Source of the DNA: Trichomonas tenax
Lineage: Eukaryota > Parabasalia > Trichomonadida > Trichomonadidae
Length of the DNA: 31,576 nucleotides
Direction of reading: 5' to 3'
Assembly: GCA_023091735.1 (NCBI GenBank)
Contig: JALKBU010000596.1
Span: 1 to 31,576 of the forward strand
Shown here in pieces: positions 8,484-17,249 of the stretch. The position numbers and the translations under genes were made by a program. The number at the start of each line of letters is the position of its first letter. Position 1 is the stretch's first letter. Under the pieces are notes generated by a model. That model was not told where the DNA came from, made no database searches, and saw nothing but the letters and a program-made list of their open reading frames with translations.

Positions 8484-10889
8484 ATGAATCTGATTCCTGT
8501 TGCTCCTCATTCGGAAGACTTTGGTCTTATAGAGTATGAGCTACAGCTTCAGCTCAATGCTCCGAAGCTAAAGGTCTCGGAATGCTATGTAATTTCAAAC
8601 CCACACGTTGAAGCATCTTATTTGAATTACTTCAAGACTTTAACACCATCAAATGTCATCGACGTTTTTGTTCCAGCATCGAATATCGATCAGGCACTCG
8701 CTGACATCGAAGAAAACGGAATTTCCGTCAATCCACAAACCGGATTCAAATTCAGGGTTGGATCCTTCGAAATCGACAGATCAAAGCCAATGATTGAGGT
8801 TGTGCGCTTAACGATCGCTCTTGGAAACACACTTAACCATCTCCAACCATCGACACAGCTGACCCAGAACACATTCTCGACAGATCAGCCTACAAGTGGT
8901 CTCCTTCGCGCTGGATATCACTCACTGTGCGTATCGGACAATCATGACTATGTTGTTTTCAACTCAGCACAAATCAAAACATGCAATTACGTTAAATTCA
9001 AAGGCGGCGCAAACCTCGATCAGCCAAAGGAGGAAGATGACCTTTGCGAACAGTGCGGTAAGAATCTTGCCACCGTTTGGTGCAAGAATGATAACGCCAA
9101 ATTCTGCGATCAATGTGATGAAGAAGCACATAATACAGCCATTAGACAGCGCCACGTTCGTATGACACTGGCTGAAGCACGCGCATTGATGGAGTGCTGC
9201 CCATACCACGATGACACACGCGTTGAATACTTCTGCACAGTTTGTCAAACACCTGTTTGCATAAATTGCAAGATGATTGGAAGCCACTCGAAGGGTGCAG
9301 CAGCATCTCACCAGCTTATTCCAATCAAGCAAGCCTACGAAGAAGCTCTTGATGCAGCTTCACACAAGGATCCAATCTTCGTAAAGAGGAAGCAAGAGAT
9401 CGACGAGAAGTTAGCTGATGCTGAGGAAAGACTCAACCAAATCATCAGGAATGAGAAGGATGTTGAAGCAGAAATCATGAGACTGGCTAATGCTGCCATT
9501 GACCGCGCAAAGCAGCTTGCTTGCGAGAAAGCTTTGATTGTTCGCTCTTCCAAACTTGAGCTCGAAAGAAAGCAGCAGGAGATGGAGTCATTAACAAAGT
9601 TCCTCGATATCGAGAAAAAGTTCTCTGGTCCATTATCGTTCCTCAGTGCTTATGATAGACACTCGATGGTTGTTGCCACAATGCAAGGAACAGAGGATCT
9701 TCCGTCCGATCTTACTGTTGAAGGAGATCTCTGCGTCTTCGGAAAGCTTGATGTCTGTCCATCTTCTGAGAAGCCTCGCCAGAGCTTCATGAGAGAGACA
9801 TTCGGCGTTCGTAGGGAATCAAACTCACCACCAGCTCAGATGCAGCAGCCACAGAAATCGCCACCACCACAGGTTGTTGAGTCTCCAAAGCCAGCTCCAT
9901 TGTCTCCACAGAAGCAGCAACAAGCTCCTCCAAAGCAAGAGCCCCCAAAACCAGCTGAGCCAGAGCAGCCAAAGGACAAAACAAAGACACATCAAGAGCC
10001 ATCAAAGACAACGAAGAAGCCTGCCAGAGAGGAAAAGAATTCTAAATCCAAGACCGAAAAGCCAGCTAAAGCAGACAAACCTGCAAAGACAACGAAGCCA
10101 GTTGAAAAGAAGTCAAAAACTCCATCAAAGGAAGAAGAGCAAGATTCTGCATCGATGATTGAGGATCCATCAGAGGTTGCAAGACAGATGCCTCCTCCAC
10201 CTGCTCAGAAGCCTCCTCCCCCGCCATCTTCTCCACAGAAGCATATTATCAATCCAATTCTCACAAAGCAGATCCCAGAGCCACCATCGATTATTGATAT
10301 GGCTCGCAAGAAAGAAGCTAGGAACAAGAACAAAGGAATTGAATTGTCATTCCAGCCATTTGAGGGCTCTGAAATTTTGGTCCAGCCATCAAATGCAACA
10401 GCGCTTTACCTATGCTTCCCATTCAAGAATCTTCCACAGACACATCTCCTCTTCTCATCAGTCAGGGATGGCCGTTCCATCGAGAAGATGCACCAGTTGA
10501 TCGACAACATTGGAATTACATGTGTTCTCATCAAGAAGGATGACCTTATCTTCGGTGGCTTTGCCGCAGCTAAATGGAATAGCGATGGCGAGCCTTTCGG
10601 TAACCAGACATCTTCTTTCTTATTCTCCATCAGCCTTGATGCCTACATTCCATACAGGCCACACATTGCTGATGCCTGCAACTTATATGCAACAAGGGAT
10701 ACACTAACATTTGGAAGATATGACCTTGTTCTTGCTGATGACTTCGAGTCCTGCAGCGCTGTCATAGAGAATTCCTATGGCGTTGGTTTCGACCCAGGAA
10801 GCACAGAGGCACAAACATTCCTTGCTGGAGAACCCACATTCCGCGCAGATGCTGTTGAGGTCTGGGGATTCTTTACTATCGATCAATGA
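8484..10889 (+). CDS. Fusion of PARP-like domain, two B-boxes, coiled coil and TLDc domain
   Basis: This protein has 801 residues. Residues 30-175 resemble the C-terminal half of a PARP catalytic fold: a strand ending RLTIALGN (108-115), then GYHSL (144-148) and HDYVVFNSAQI (154-164). The catalytic His-Gly is absent, and the Glu of the H-Y-E triad reads Asp. Two B-box zinc fingers follow: C188-C191-C200-C208-C211-H216, and C239-H242-C251-C254-C260-C263 with later His residues. Next are a coiled coil (about 300-385) and a P/K/Q-rich linker (about 430-600). A TLDc domain closes the protein (about 617-801), with LLFSSVRDGRSIEKMHQLID, FGGFAAAKWNS, SFLFSI and a final VEVWGF. TLDc proteins act in oxidative-stress resistance and V-ATPase regulation; B-boxes suggest TRIM-like assembly. 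No RING is seen. ATG 8484 is used because the reading to 8463 begins with GTG. Confidence 0.7.
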   Translation: MNLIPVAPHSEDFGLIEYELQLQLNAPKLKVSECYVISNPHVEASYLNYFKTLTPSNVIDVFVPASNIDQALADIEENGISVNPQTGFKFRVGSFEIDRSKPMIEVVRLTIALGNTLNHLQPSTQLTQNTFSTDQPTSGLLRAGYHSLCVSDNHDYVVFNSAQIKTCNYVKFKGGANLDQPKEEDDLCEQCGKNLATVWCKNDNAKFCDQCDEEAHNTAIRQRHVRMTLAEARALMECCPYHDDTRVEYFCTVCQTPVCINCKMIGSHSKGAAASHQLIPIKQAYEEALDAASHKDPIFVKRKQEIDEKLADAEERLNQIIRNEKDVEAEIMRLANAAIDRAKQLACEKALIVRSSKLELERKQQEMESLTKFLDIEKKFSGPLSFLSAYDRHSMVVATMQGTEDLPSDLTVEGDLCVFGKLDVCPSSEKPRQSFMRETFGVRRESNSPPAQMQQPQKSPPPQVVESPKPAPLSPQKQQQAPPKQEPPKPAEPEQPKDKTKTHQEPSKTTKKPAREEKNSKSKTEKPAKADKPAKTTKPVEKKSKTPSKEEEQDSASMIEDPSEVARQMPPPPAQKPPPPPSSPQKHIINPILTKQIPEPPSIIDMARKKEARNKNKGIELSFQPFEGSEILVQPSNATALYLCFPFKNLPQTHLLFSSVRDGRSIEKMHQLIDNIGITCVLIKKDDLIFGGFAAAKWNSDGEPFGNQTSSFLFSISLDAYIPYRPHIADACNLYATRDTLTFGRYDLVLADDFESCSAVIENSYGVGFDPGSTEAQTFLAGEPTFRADAVEVWGFFTIDQ

Positions 10890-11055
10890 ACTTAAAGTTG
10901 AACGAATCTGTTCTGAATATGTGAAATTACAATTCCCAAAGAAGAAGTAATAAATTATTTCTATGTAAATTAAATAACATAGCAAATGTTTGGCAATATT
11001 ATATATATATTTATTTTATGGACTTTAAAATGAAGCGTGAAAATTCTTCATTTCT

Positions 11056-12690
11056 TTATGATCTAGCTGGGAACTGGTGGAAGAATCTCTCTGTGATCAG
11101 CTTTGCTTGTTTATCACTAAACAAAACGACAGCTAATGCCTGGAACATCTTATCCTTTGATTTCATAGCAACAGTTTGAGCAATTTCCTGGGCATCTTCC
11201 TCATCAATATGCTTAGATAATTCGCGAACCATCCATGGAATTGGCTCTATTTTCTCTCTTGGAACTTTAACCAAATGCTTTGGTTTTTCAATTGTGATTT
11301 CCTGGTTATTTGAAGCACTTGATGGCTGTTCAGTAACAATATTACTGACAGCAATTCTACGTGCTTTGCCTTCAGCCTCGCGTGTCTTCAACTGGAGCAT
11401 TGTTGGCACTGGAGCAGCACCATACATTCTATGATTCTTCTGGAACTCCTTTTCTTCATCAAGCTTGATTTCACTTTCCTTTTTACGGATAGATCCATAA
11501 ACAACACCATCGTAGTCCTCTTCATCAAATACTTCTGTATCTCCAACGATTCTTGCTGGCTGAAAAATGACTTTAACTTTCTTCTTCTTTTTCTTCTTTG
11601 CACCTTCATCGTTCTCATCTGGAATTTCATTAAATTCATCTTGAGGAAGCATCTTCCTTGGGACTTTCTCGATTGATGCTTTGAGAATTTCCTCTTGTTC
11701 TCTCTCCAATTCCTTCTTCTCGTTGTAATCTTTTTGCTCTTGTTCAAAAATAGCTCCAAAATCTGGAACGTGGTCCATTTTGATTGGCTGTCCAGCTTTC
11801 ATGATGATTTTCCTTGGTTGCTGATTATTTGGATTTTCTTCTATTTGCTTCTTGACATTATTAAATATCTCTTGGACTTTATCTTCAATTGATGGCTCAA
11901 CAGGAGTGTTGTTCTGTGGTGCTTCGTCTCCCTCTTCTTTCGCTGCAGGTGCTGAATTTGATGATTTTGTTTTAACAATTTTCTTAATTTTCTTGACTTT
12001 CTTAACCTTCTTCTTTGACTTGGCTTCATCCTCTTCCTGACGCTTAAGTTCTTCAAGCATTTTATTGTATCTTTGTTTTGCACGCTCTTCTCGACGCTTA
12101 CGATCTTCGGGCGTTATATCTTTTTGTATTGGTTTCATAAAACCTTCTTTCGCTCTGACAACTGGAGCAAAAATCAAGTTTCTTGGTGTATACTGTGGCA
12201 TATTTTGTTCTGATGTTTTTTGATCATTTTGTTGAAACTGCTGTGGCTGAGTTCCCTCGTTATTTTCGTTTCCGTCTTTCTGATCCTGATTTTCTTGATC
12301 ATTCTCGATTTCGGTTGATATATTTTCCGAAATAGGCTGCTTTGGTTTAGGAGCACGACGTATTTCAATATCATCATCAATAATATCATCAACGATCTCC
12401 TCCTCTTCTTGATTTTGGGCTTCTAAAGGGATGGCTGCTTGCTCAGATGGCTGGATCTGCTTTTTACGAGGGCGTTGTCCATCAGCCTGCTTTTCTTCAC
12501 CATCCTGCTGTTGATTTTCACCCTTTTTAGACTCATACTTTAATACAGAAGAATGTAAATCTTCTAATGTGAAAGGAACAAAGCCTTCGTGTTCGAAAAC
12601 AGGTCCAAAAAGAAAGTTCTCTATTGGGGGATCGGATGGTTTGTAGAGACTAAGGATTTCAGCGACTGTATACTTAAAGTTTTCCCACAT
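11056..12690 (-). CDS. Low-complexity charged protein with possible eIF4E-binding motif
   Basis: This protein has 544 residues. The N-terminus, FKYTVAEILSLYKPSDPP (5-22), resembles eIF4E-binding motifs (Y-x4-L-phi, as in 4E-T), with Ile at the Leu position. The middle is disordered: Q/N/E/P-rich (75-170), a helix rich in R/E/K (about 195-225), a lysine run KKKVKKVKKIKKIV (about 225-240), then another lysine run of seven near residue 370. The C-terminal 70 residues look folded and helical (WMVRELSKHIDEEDAQEIAQ). The pattern recalls translation repressors or mRNP scaffolds, but this is inference and I recognise no named family. The ATG at 12690 follows TTTCACGATAATTTC, a weak initiator (TCACG). 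The stop is TAG. Confidence 0.55.
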   Translation of the reverse strand: MWENFKYTVAEILSLYKPSDPPIENFLFGPVFEHEGFVPFTLEDLHSSVLKYESKKGENQQQDGEEKQADGQRPRKKQIQPSEQAAIPLEAQNQEEEEIVDDIIDDDIEIRRAPKPKQPISENISTEIENDQENQDQKDGNENNEGTQPQQFQQNDQKTSEQNMPQYTPRNLIFAPVVRAKEGFMKPIQKDITPEDRKRREERAKQRYNKMLEELKRQEEDEAKSKKKVKKVKKIKKIVKTKSSNSAPAAKEEGDEAPQNNTPVEPSIEDKVQEIFNNVKKQIEENPNNQQPRKIIMKAGQPIKMDHVPDFGAIFEQEQKDYNEKKELEREQEEILKASIEKVPRKMLPQDEFNEIPDENDEGAKKKKKKKVKVIFQPARIVGDTEVFDEEDYDGVVYGSIRKKESEIKLDEEKEFQKNHRMYGAAPVPTMLQLKTREAEGKARRIAVSNIVTEQPSSASNNQEITIEKPKHLVKVPREKIEPIPWMVRELSKHIDEEDAQEIAQTVAMKSKDKMFQALAVVLFSDKQAKLITERFFHQFPARS

Positions 12691-12733
12691 TTTTTTTGTA
12701 AGAAATTATCGTGAAATGAAAAAAGAAAAATTT

Positions 12734-12803
12734 GGGTGAACCGTGAATCGAGCACGGATCTATTGAGCCACGATCAACAATACTAACCTTATACCATTCA
12801 CTG
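12734..12803 (-). tRNA. tRNA-His(GTG)-like gene, possibly degenerate
   Basis: The minus strand folds as a tRNA. D-stem: GTAT/GTAT with loop AAGGTTA. Anticodon stem: GTTGA/TCAAT with loop TCGTGGC (anticodon GTG at 12771-12769). Variable loop: four bases. T-stem: CCGTG/CACGG, perfect, with loop CTCGATT. Discriminator: A, as in eukaryotic tRNA-His. The A-box (TGGTATAAGG) and most of the B-box (GCTCGATTC) are present, and a TTTTT run lies 3 bases past the 3' end, as for Pol III. Oddities: acceptor pairs 1-72 (C-C) and 2-71 (A-C) are mismatched, position 33 is C not U, and position 54 is C not U. It may be a functional divergent tRNA-His or a recent pseudo-tRNA. Confidence 0.5.
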
Positions 12804-12928
12804 AGTTCCAAAAAATTATATTTTTATATATAAGATAAAATCACAACTTTCTGTTGAAAAACTTCTTGTAATTAATGATAGTTGAGATTCACCAACATAT
12901 CATGCATTTAAACAAACAATATAAACAT

Positions 12929-13987
12929 TTAGATTCTACAACATCCACAATCATCATCTTCTTTATCACCAAGAAGAGGACGAGAATCGAGCCTTGAACG
13001 TCTTCTATAAGAGCCTGTTTTATTACTTGTTCCATCCCTGCTTGTACCTTCTGATGAGTAACTAGATTCAAAAGGTCTTTTCTGTTCTCCACCGAAGTCA
13101 TCACTCCCATCCATTTGCAAGATTTGTGGGTGCCAATCCCACTCATCTTGTGGATGAACATGATTCTGTTCACAGGCTTCACGGAGTAGATCGTGGATGT
13201 ATGCATAATTTGGTGAGTCAGTGAAACCGAGACTCTGAATGTGGTCCCAAATAAGGGATAATTGATGTGCTATCTGATCCGAAAGACTTGTAATTGATAT
13301 TCTTCGTTTCATATGAAGTATTTCGGCGCGATTTTCAAGCTTCTTCCAAGGAAGCGGTCCAGCCATCACGTCAATAACAAGATAAAACCATGAAATAAGA
13401 TCGTCACGGCGAGAAAGGTCCTGGTGCATATGCGCATTTGGAGAGGCATAAACTGCTGTCCCTCTGAAGCCAGGATGAGATCTAGCCGGAAGATGTCTTT
13501 CTGTTTTCTTGTCTATGTAAATGCGTGAAAGGCCAAAGTCGATGATAGCAATTGGGAACTCGCGCGATCTTCGAAGTAGAATGTTTGAAGGCTTGACATC
13601 TCTGTGAATGAATCCTTTCTTGTGCATGGCTTCGAGGCCACATAGGATTCCGTCAGCGACACGAAGACCCGTTGACATCGATAACCTCCCTGATGGCAGT
13701 CTTTTGATAACAGTCGAAAGACTTGGGCCTAGGAGTTCCATAACGAGCCAAGAATAGTTTGTCGTGCGTCCAAATGCTTTGAATTTTGGAAAATATGGAG
13801 CGGGGTAAAGTTTTTTGAGAACATTCGCTTCAAGCTCAAGAATATTTCTCCGATTTGATATTGGTTCCATTTTCAGCGCAAAAATCTTGTTATCACCAGC
13901 GTTCCTCACGGCATAGATCTCACCGAAGGCGCCGGCACCAATCTTGGGACCAATAGTAAAGGAGTCAACAACAGATCCAGTTAACAT
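12929..13987 (-). CDS. Casein kinase 1 family Ser/Thr kinase with C-terminal Cys cluster
   Basis: This is a 352-residue protein with one kinase domain (about 10-280). Seen: glycine loop GAGAFGEIY (17-25), the ATP-binding Lys in FALKME (K39), catalytic HRDVKPSN (128-135), DFG (150-152), and activation segment RGTAVYASPNAH with RRDD (193-196). These are the CK1 hallmarks, in place of an APE. All catalytic residues are present. The tail (about 290-352) is S/R-rich and ends DDDCGCCRI. A terminal Cys cluster resembles the palmitoylated C-terminus of yeast Yck1/2, and CCRI could also be read as a CaaX-like box, so membrane attachment is likely. The first ATG at 13987 gives a normal CK1 N-terminus (DSFTIGPKIG). 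The stop reads TAAA. Confidence 0.9.
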   Translation of the reverse strand: MLTGSVVDSFTIGPKIGAGAFGEIYAVRNAGDNKIFALKMEPISNRRNILELEANVLKKLYPAPYFPKFKAFGRTTNYSWLVMELLGPSLSTVIKRLPSGRLSMSTGLRVADGILCGLEAMHKKGFIHRDVKPSNILLRRSREFPIAIIDFGLSRIYIDKKTERHLPARSHPGFRGTAVYASPNAHMHQDLSRRDDLISWFYLVIDVMAGPLPWKKLENRAEILHMKRRISITSLSDQIAHQLSLIWDHIQSLGFTDSPNYAYIHDLLREACEQNHVHPQDEWDWHPQILQMDGSDDFGGEQKRPFESSYSSEGTSRDGTSNKTGSYRRRSRLDSRPLLGDKEDDDCGCCRI

Positions 13988-16271
13988 TTATCCCAAGAAT
14001 TTTAGAAAACGATTATTGTAAATCTACATCATGAATCTTGAATCTCTCCAAAAGACAAATACCTGAGGCATCAACTCAACCGCAAAATATTACTCACAAA
14101 AGGTTCATCATTACCATCTAACATTCTGGTCAAAAACTTGAATCGAAATAAGAAATTTTGATATTTTTCAAAAATATTAAACATTTTAATCTGATAATTA
14201 GATGCTCAAATTTGCCCTAGATTGGGCAGTCAAGTACTACATGATTTTACGTATGGTTACCTTTAATAAGCATTGGCATATTAAAGAAATCATCTCAAAA
14301 TGTAAAAGTTGTGAATTGACCTATGAACCACCTGTTTCATGCATGAAGAGGTATACGTTCACAAGTATTCTAGCTTATATTGTAATATTGGGAAAAATAG
14401 AAATGTAAGTTTTTGATTGATTACATAATGAATCAAATAGAGAAATTGAGTGCGTTCATAGATTTGTGATTAAATATTGCTTACATCGCAAAAATATGCG
14501 CGGATAATATCTTATTTATTGTTAAATTAGTGTAAGCCGCATGAAGGGGGCATAGATATATGCGCAATTGAGCTTGTGTTGAAGTTCTAAGCCAAGAAAT
14601 TGGGTTTTAGGATAAATAATGGAGTAAACAAATTACATTTGATACAACTACACGTGATGTAATTTCCTGTGATATCGATAAACTCAGTGTTCCGTTCTCA
14701 ACGATTTATACGGATGTTGAAAAAGGTACTGTGGCAGAATGTACGTTATTAAAAATCTCGCTTTTTTGGCCTCGGTCGAAGTTTAGTTTTGGTGTCTCGG
14801 TGAGGATTCAAAAATAGGCTTTTCTATATGGCACAGTCAAAAATATAACTCAGCGAATTTATCATGGAATCAATTTAAGTGCTCTAGACTAAAATAATTC
14901 ACAAGATATTGCGATTTTTAAACTTTGTTGGTTTCTAGCCTTGGCGTTACCAGTGGCTTTCTACAAGAGTGTCTGGCATCGGAATCCGTCTTGAAACCGA
15001 CATGTTACAATTCGAAATTTGTACCACAAAATTTTGCCGATTTTTTGGCTCCATCTTCTACACACAGCTGCTACTAACATTCCACTGATCACTCACAAAT
15101 TTGTTAAGAGCCACTACAGAGAGTTTTTGAGATCCGATTATTATCTTCATGTTTTACGATGATTTATGCATATTTATAAAAATCCATGTAATTTATATCG
15201 GTTCTTCGTTTCAATTACAGATATAAAACTATCAATATCTCTATCTAAGATTTCATTAATAATGTATTTATAACATAATGTTTTTTTTCTTTGAGTAAAT
15301 ACTTCTACCTCTATAGTCATATCTAAAACGAGCTTATAAGCTTTTATGAATATGAAATTTTCATGTTTTTGAAAATGTTGATATATTTAAGCGTTGTATC
15401 CTGTTTCTATGATCAGTAGTCTAATTAGTCTGTTTTAATGAAAATGGATTTCATTCATTGTTCATGATTTTTTCGAAAATTGAAAAATCAAAATTGCCTA
15501 TTTAATGGTAAAATTACATTCAGCATCTAAAATGTATTAAAATTTATGATTTATTTTTTGCCTAAATTCGTTTGTTAGTAAAATATCTAAATTACAAAAA
15601 TATTTTTAAAAAATTGTATCAATAACTCAGTGAATCTCTATATAGGTTATTTGATATCACAAAGTATACATCCTCATGGCCTGTACAACGTAAATCCTGA
15701 AGCTGATTGGAAAATATCAGCAAAAAATATCCAAGTTACCTTTGCGTTGAAGATCAAAATTTATCAAATGTACAATTATTTTCAGATTTTATTACATTTT
15801 TATTTATTACACAGTTAGGATGGTTCTTTCATCGAAAATTTCGAGAATTTTTTTTAAAATATTGGATAAAAAAACCGTTTTCGAATATCTTCTGATCTAT
15901 TTTAGGCGAGCGGTTGATTAAGGAATGCTATCAAATTTCCGATAATTTTCCCTTCAAAATGATTGAAAACGCATTTTATATATTTTCTCCTCCTCAAACA
16001 GAGTAAACAAATTAATTTTATTCGATAAATTTTCGGTGATTTTATTTTTGTAAATTTTTAGCTGCGATTTACATTGCAACATAATTCTAAAATTGTTAAA
16101 TTAAATTTTATCCGAATTTTTAGGCATTTTCAGTGCGCTCATATATCTCGTTGTTTTGAAATCAAAAGACTTTTGATCATCTCTCAAAAGTATAAACTCA
16201 AAACGAAATCACCTAATATCTTTTGATAATTTATTTTCATCAAATAAAATGCGCTCTCAAAAAGTTGTTAA
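13988..16271. other. Long gene-poor stretch with one decayed coding candidate
   Basis: This is 2.3 kb without a supported gene. Up to about 14560 and from about 15160 to 16271 it is AT-rich and rich in short homopolymers. The part from 14620 to 15160 is less AT-rich and keeps one plus-strand frame largely open; it is described separately. Small open stretches near 14202 and 15630-15895 have no domain or initiator support. Confidence 0.55.
14620..15160 (+). pseudogene. Candidate decayed coding segment
   Basis: One plus-strand frame is open from 14620 to a TAG at 14815, to a TAA at 14890, to a TGA at 14992 and then on to a TGA near 15160. Three internal stops in about 180 codons is far fewer than AT-rich non-coding DNA usually gives. 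The first 65 codons translate to a protein-like run, including TRDVISCDIDKLSVPFST and LLKISLFWPRSKFSF. This weakly recalls the GD-V-GC-ID and terminal strands of a SPRY domain, but I would not name a family. There is no ATG at its head. It is probably a relic of a gene. Confidence 0.35.
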
Positions 16272-17066
16272 ATGACTTGCTGTGCGTTTGCAATCCGTAT
16301 CGTTGCTGGTCTTTTCGGCCTCATTGTTGCGATAGTTGCTGGTACATCCTTCGGCATTATCATCATTAACCTGAAGGATGTTCAAGATCCATTTTACAAA
16401 TTCCCACTTTATTATAAGTATTACCTCAACATTCCACTTCTTTTAGGTCTTATAGGCGCCTTAGTTTTATTGTCTTTGATTGTTCTTTCAATTTCCCTCT
16501 CGATTTGCTGCTCCAAGTCTCAATGCTGCCGCGTTGCAGATTTAATCTTCGCAATTCTCGCCATTGTGCCACCGGCTTTCATTTGCTATATTGTTTATGT
16601 AAAGCAGGACATGGTTCTTAGCCCTGATGGACAAAAGAATTGGAATGATGGAATGCCATCTGATTTTGGGAAACCTGTTGATCCAAATGAAGTTCAGAAG
16701 GCCACCCAGTTTTTGATTCATAATCTTAAATGCTGCTTTTGGGATAAAAATTATTCCGATTTGAGTCTTTTAGATAAGGGAAAGATGTTACCTACGGCTA
16801 CCTATTGTAAAGCAATTATATCTGCAGCAGCGCTCAGTGGCCAATCCGGAAAAGGTAACTTTTCATCCTGTGGTTCTTCCTTGATTTATCAAAAGATGTC
16901 ATCCCCATACTATTCCACATTTAGGTACACTGCTCCAGGACTCTGTGGTGTTCTTTTAATCCTTTTGATCATTTTAATTTTCTCTCTTTGCATCCCTCAA
17001 AAGGATTACACAAGTGGTGATAAATCTTCTAGTAGTTTAGGATCTTCGTTCAGCTCTCGTTCATAA
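16272..17066 (+). CDS. Tetraspanin-like four-pass membrane protein
   Basis: This protein has 264 residues and four transmembrane segments: about 8-34, 52-79, 88-110 and 222-242. The large loop between TM3 and TM4 (about 111-220) contains CC at 154-155, in the position of the tetraspanin CCG motif but reading CCFW, plus C179 and C200, enough for two disulfides. Juxtamembrane cysteines (CC at 3-4, 79-80 and 85-86) are typical palmitoylation sites. The short cytosolic tail is serine-rich (SSSSLGSSFSSRS). Tetraspanins organise surface microdomains and in trichomonads form a family linked to adhesion and exosomes. ATG 16272 puts TM1 right at the start, as expected. The stop reads TAAA. Confidence 0.75.
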   Translation: MTCCAFAIRIVAGLFGLIVAIVAGTSFGIIIINLKDVQDPFYKFPLYYKYYLNIPLLLGLIGALVLLSLIVLSISLSICCSKSQCCRVADLIFAILAIVPPAFICYIVYVKQDMVLSPDGQKNWNDGMPSDFGKPVDPNEVQKATQFLIHNLKCCFWDKNYSDLSLLDKGKMLPTATYCKAIISAAALSGQSGKGNFSSCGSSLIYQKMSSPYYSTFRYTAPGLCGVLLILLIILIFSLCIPQKDYTSGDKSSSSLGSSFSSRS

Positions 17067-17249
17067 ATTTATTTATTATTAACTTCACCACATTAAAAAG
17101 TTTTATTCTTATCTCTACTATTTCTTTTTATTATTTGTTAAAGGTATGAAGTGTCCCATAAACTGTTAGCTAATTCAAGAAAAAAAAAATTATCAAATCA
17201 TAAAATTTTAAATAAAAACAAGACATAATTAAAAAAAAACGATCGAAAA

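Noticed and set aside
14202..14408. 68-codon open stretch on the plus strand
   Set aside because: No recognisable motif and no initiator upstream; isolated in gene-poor DNA.
15630..15895. Two overlapping 62-codon open stretches
   Set aside because: They use competing frames, have no ATG/initiator pairing and no domain.
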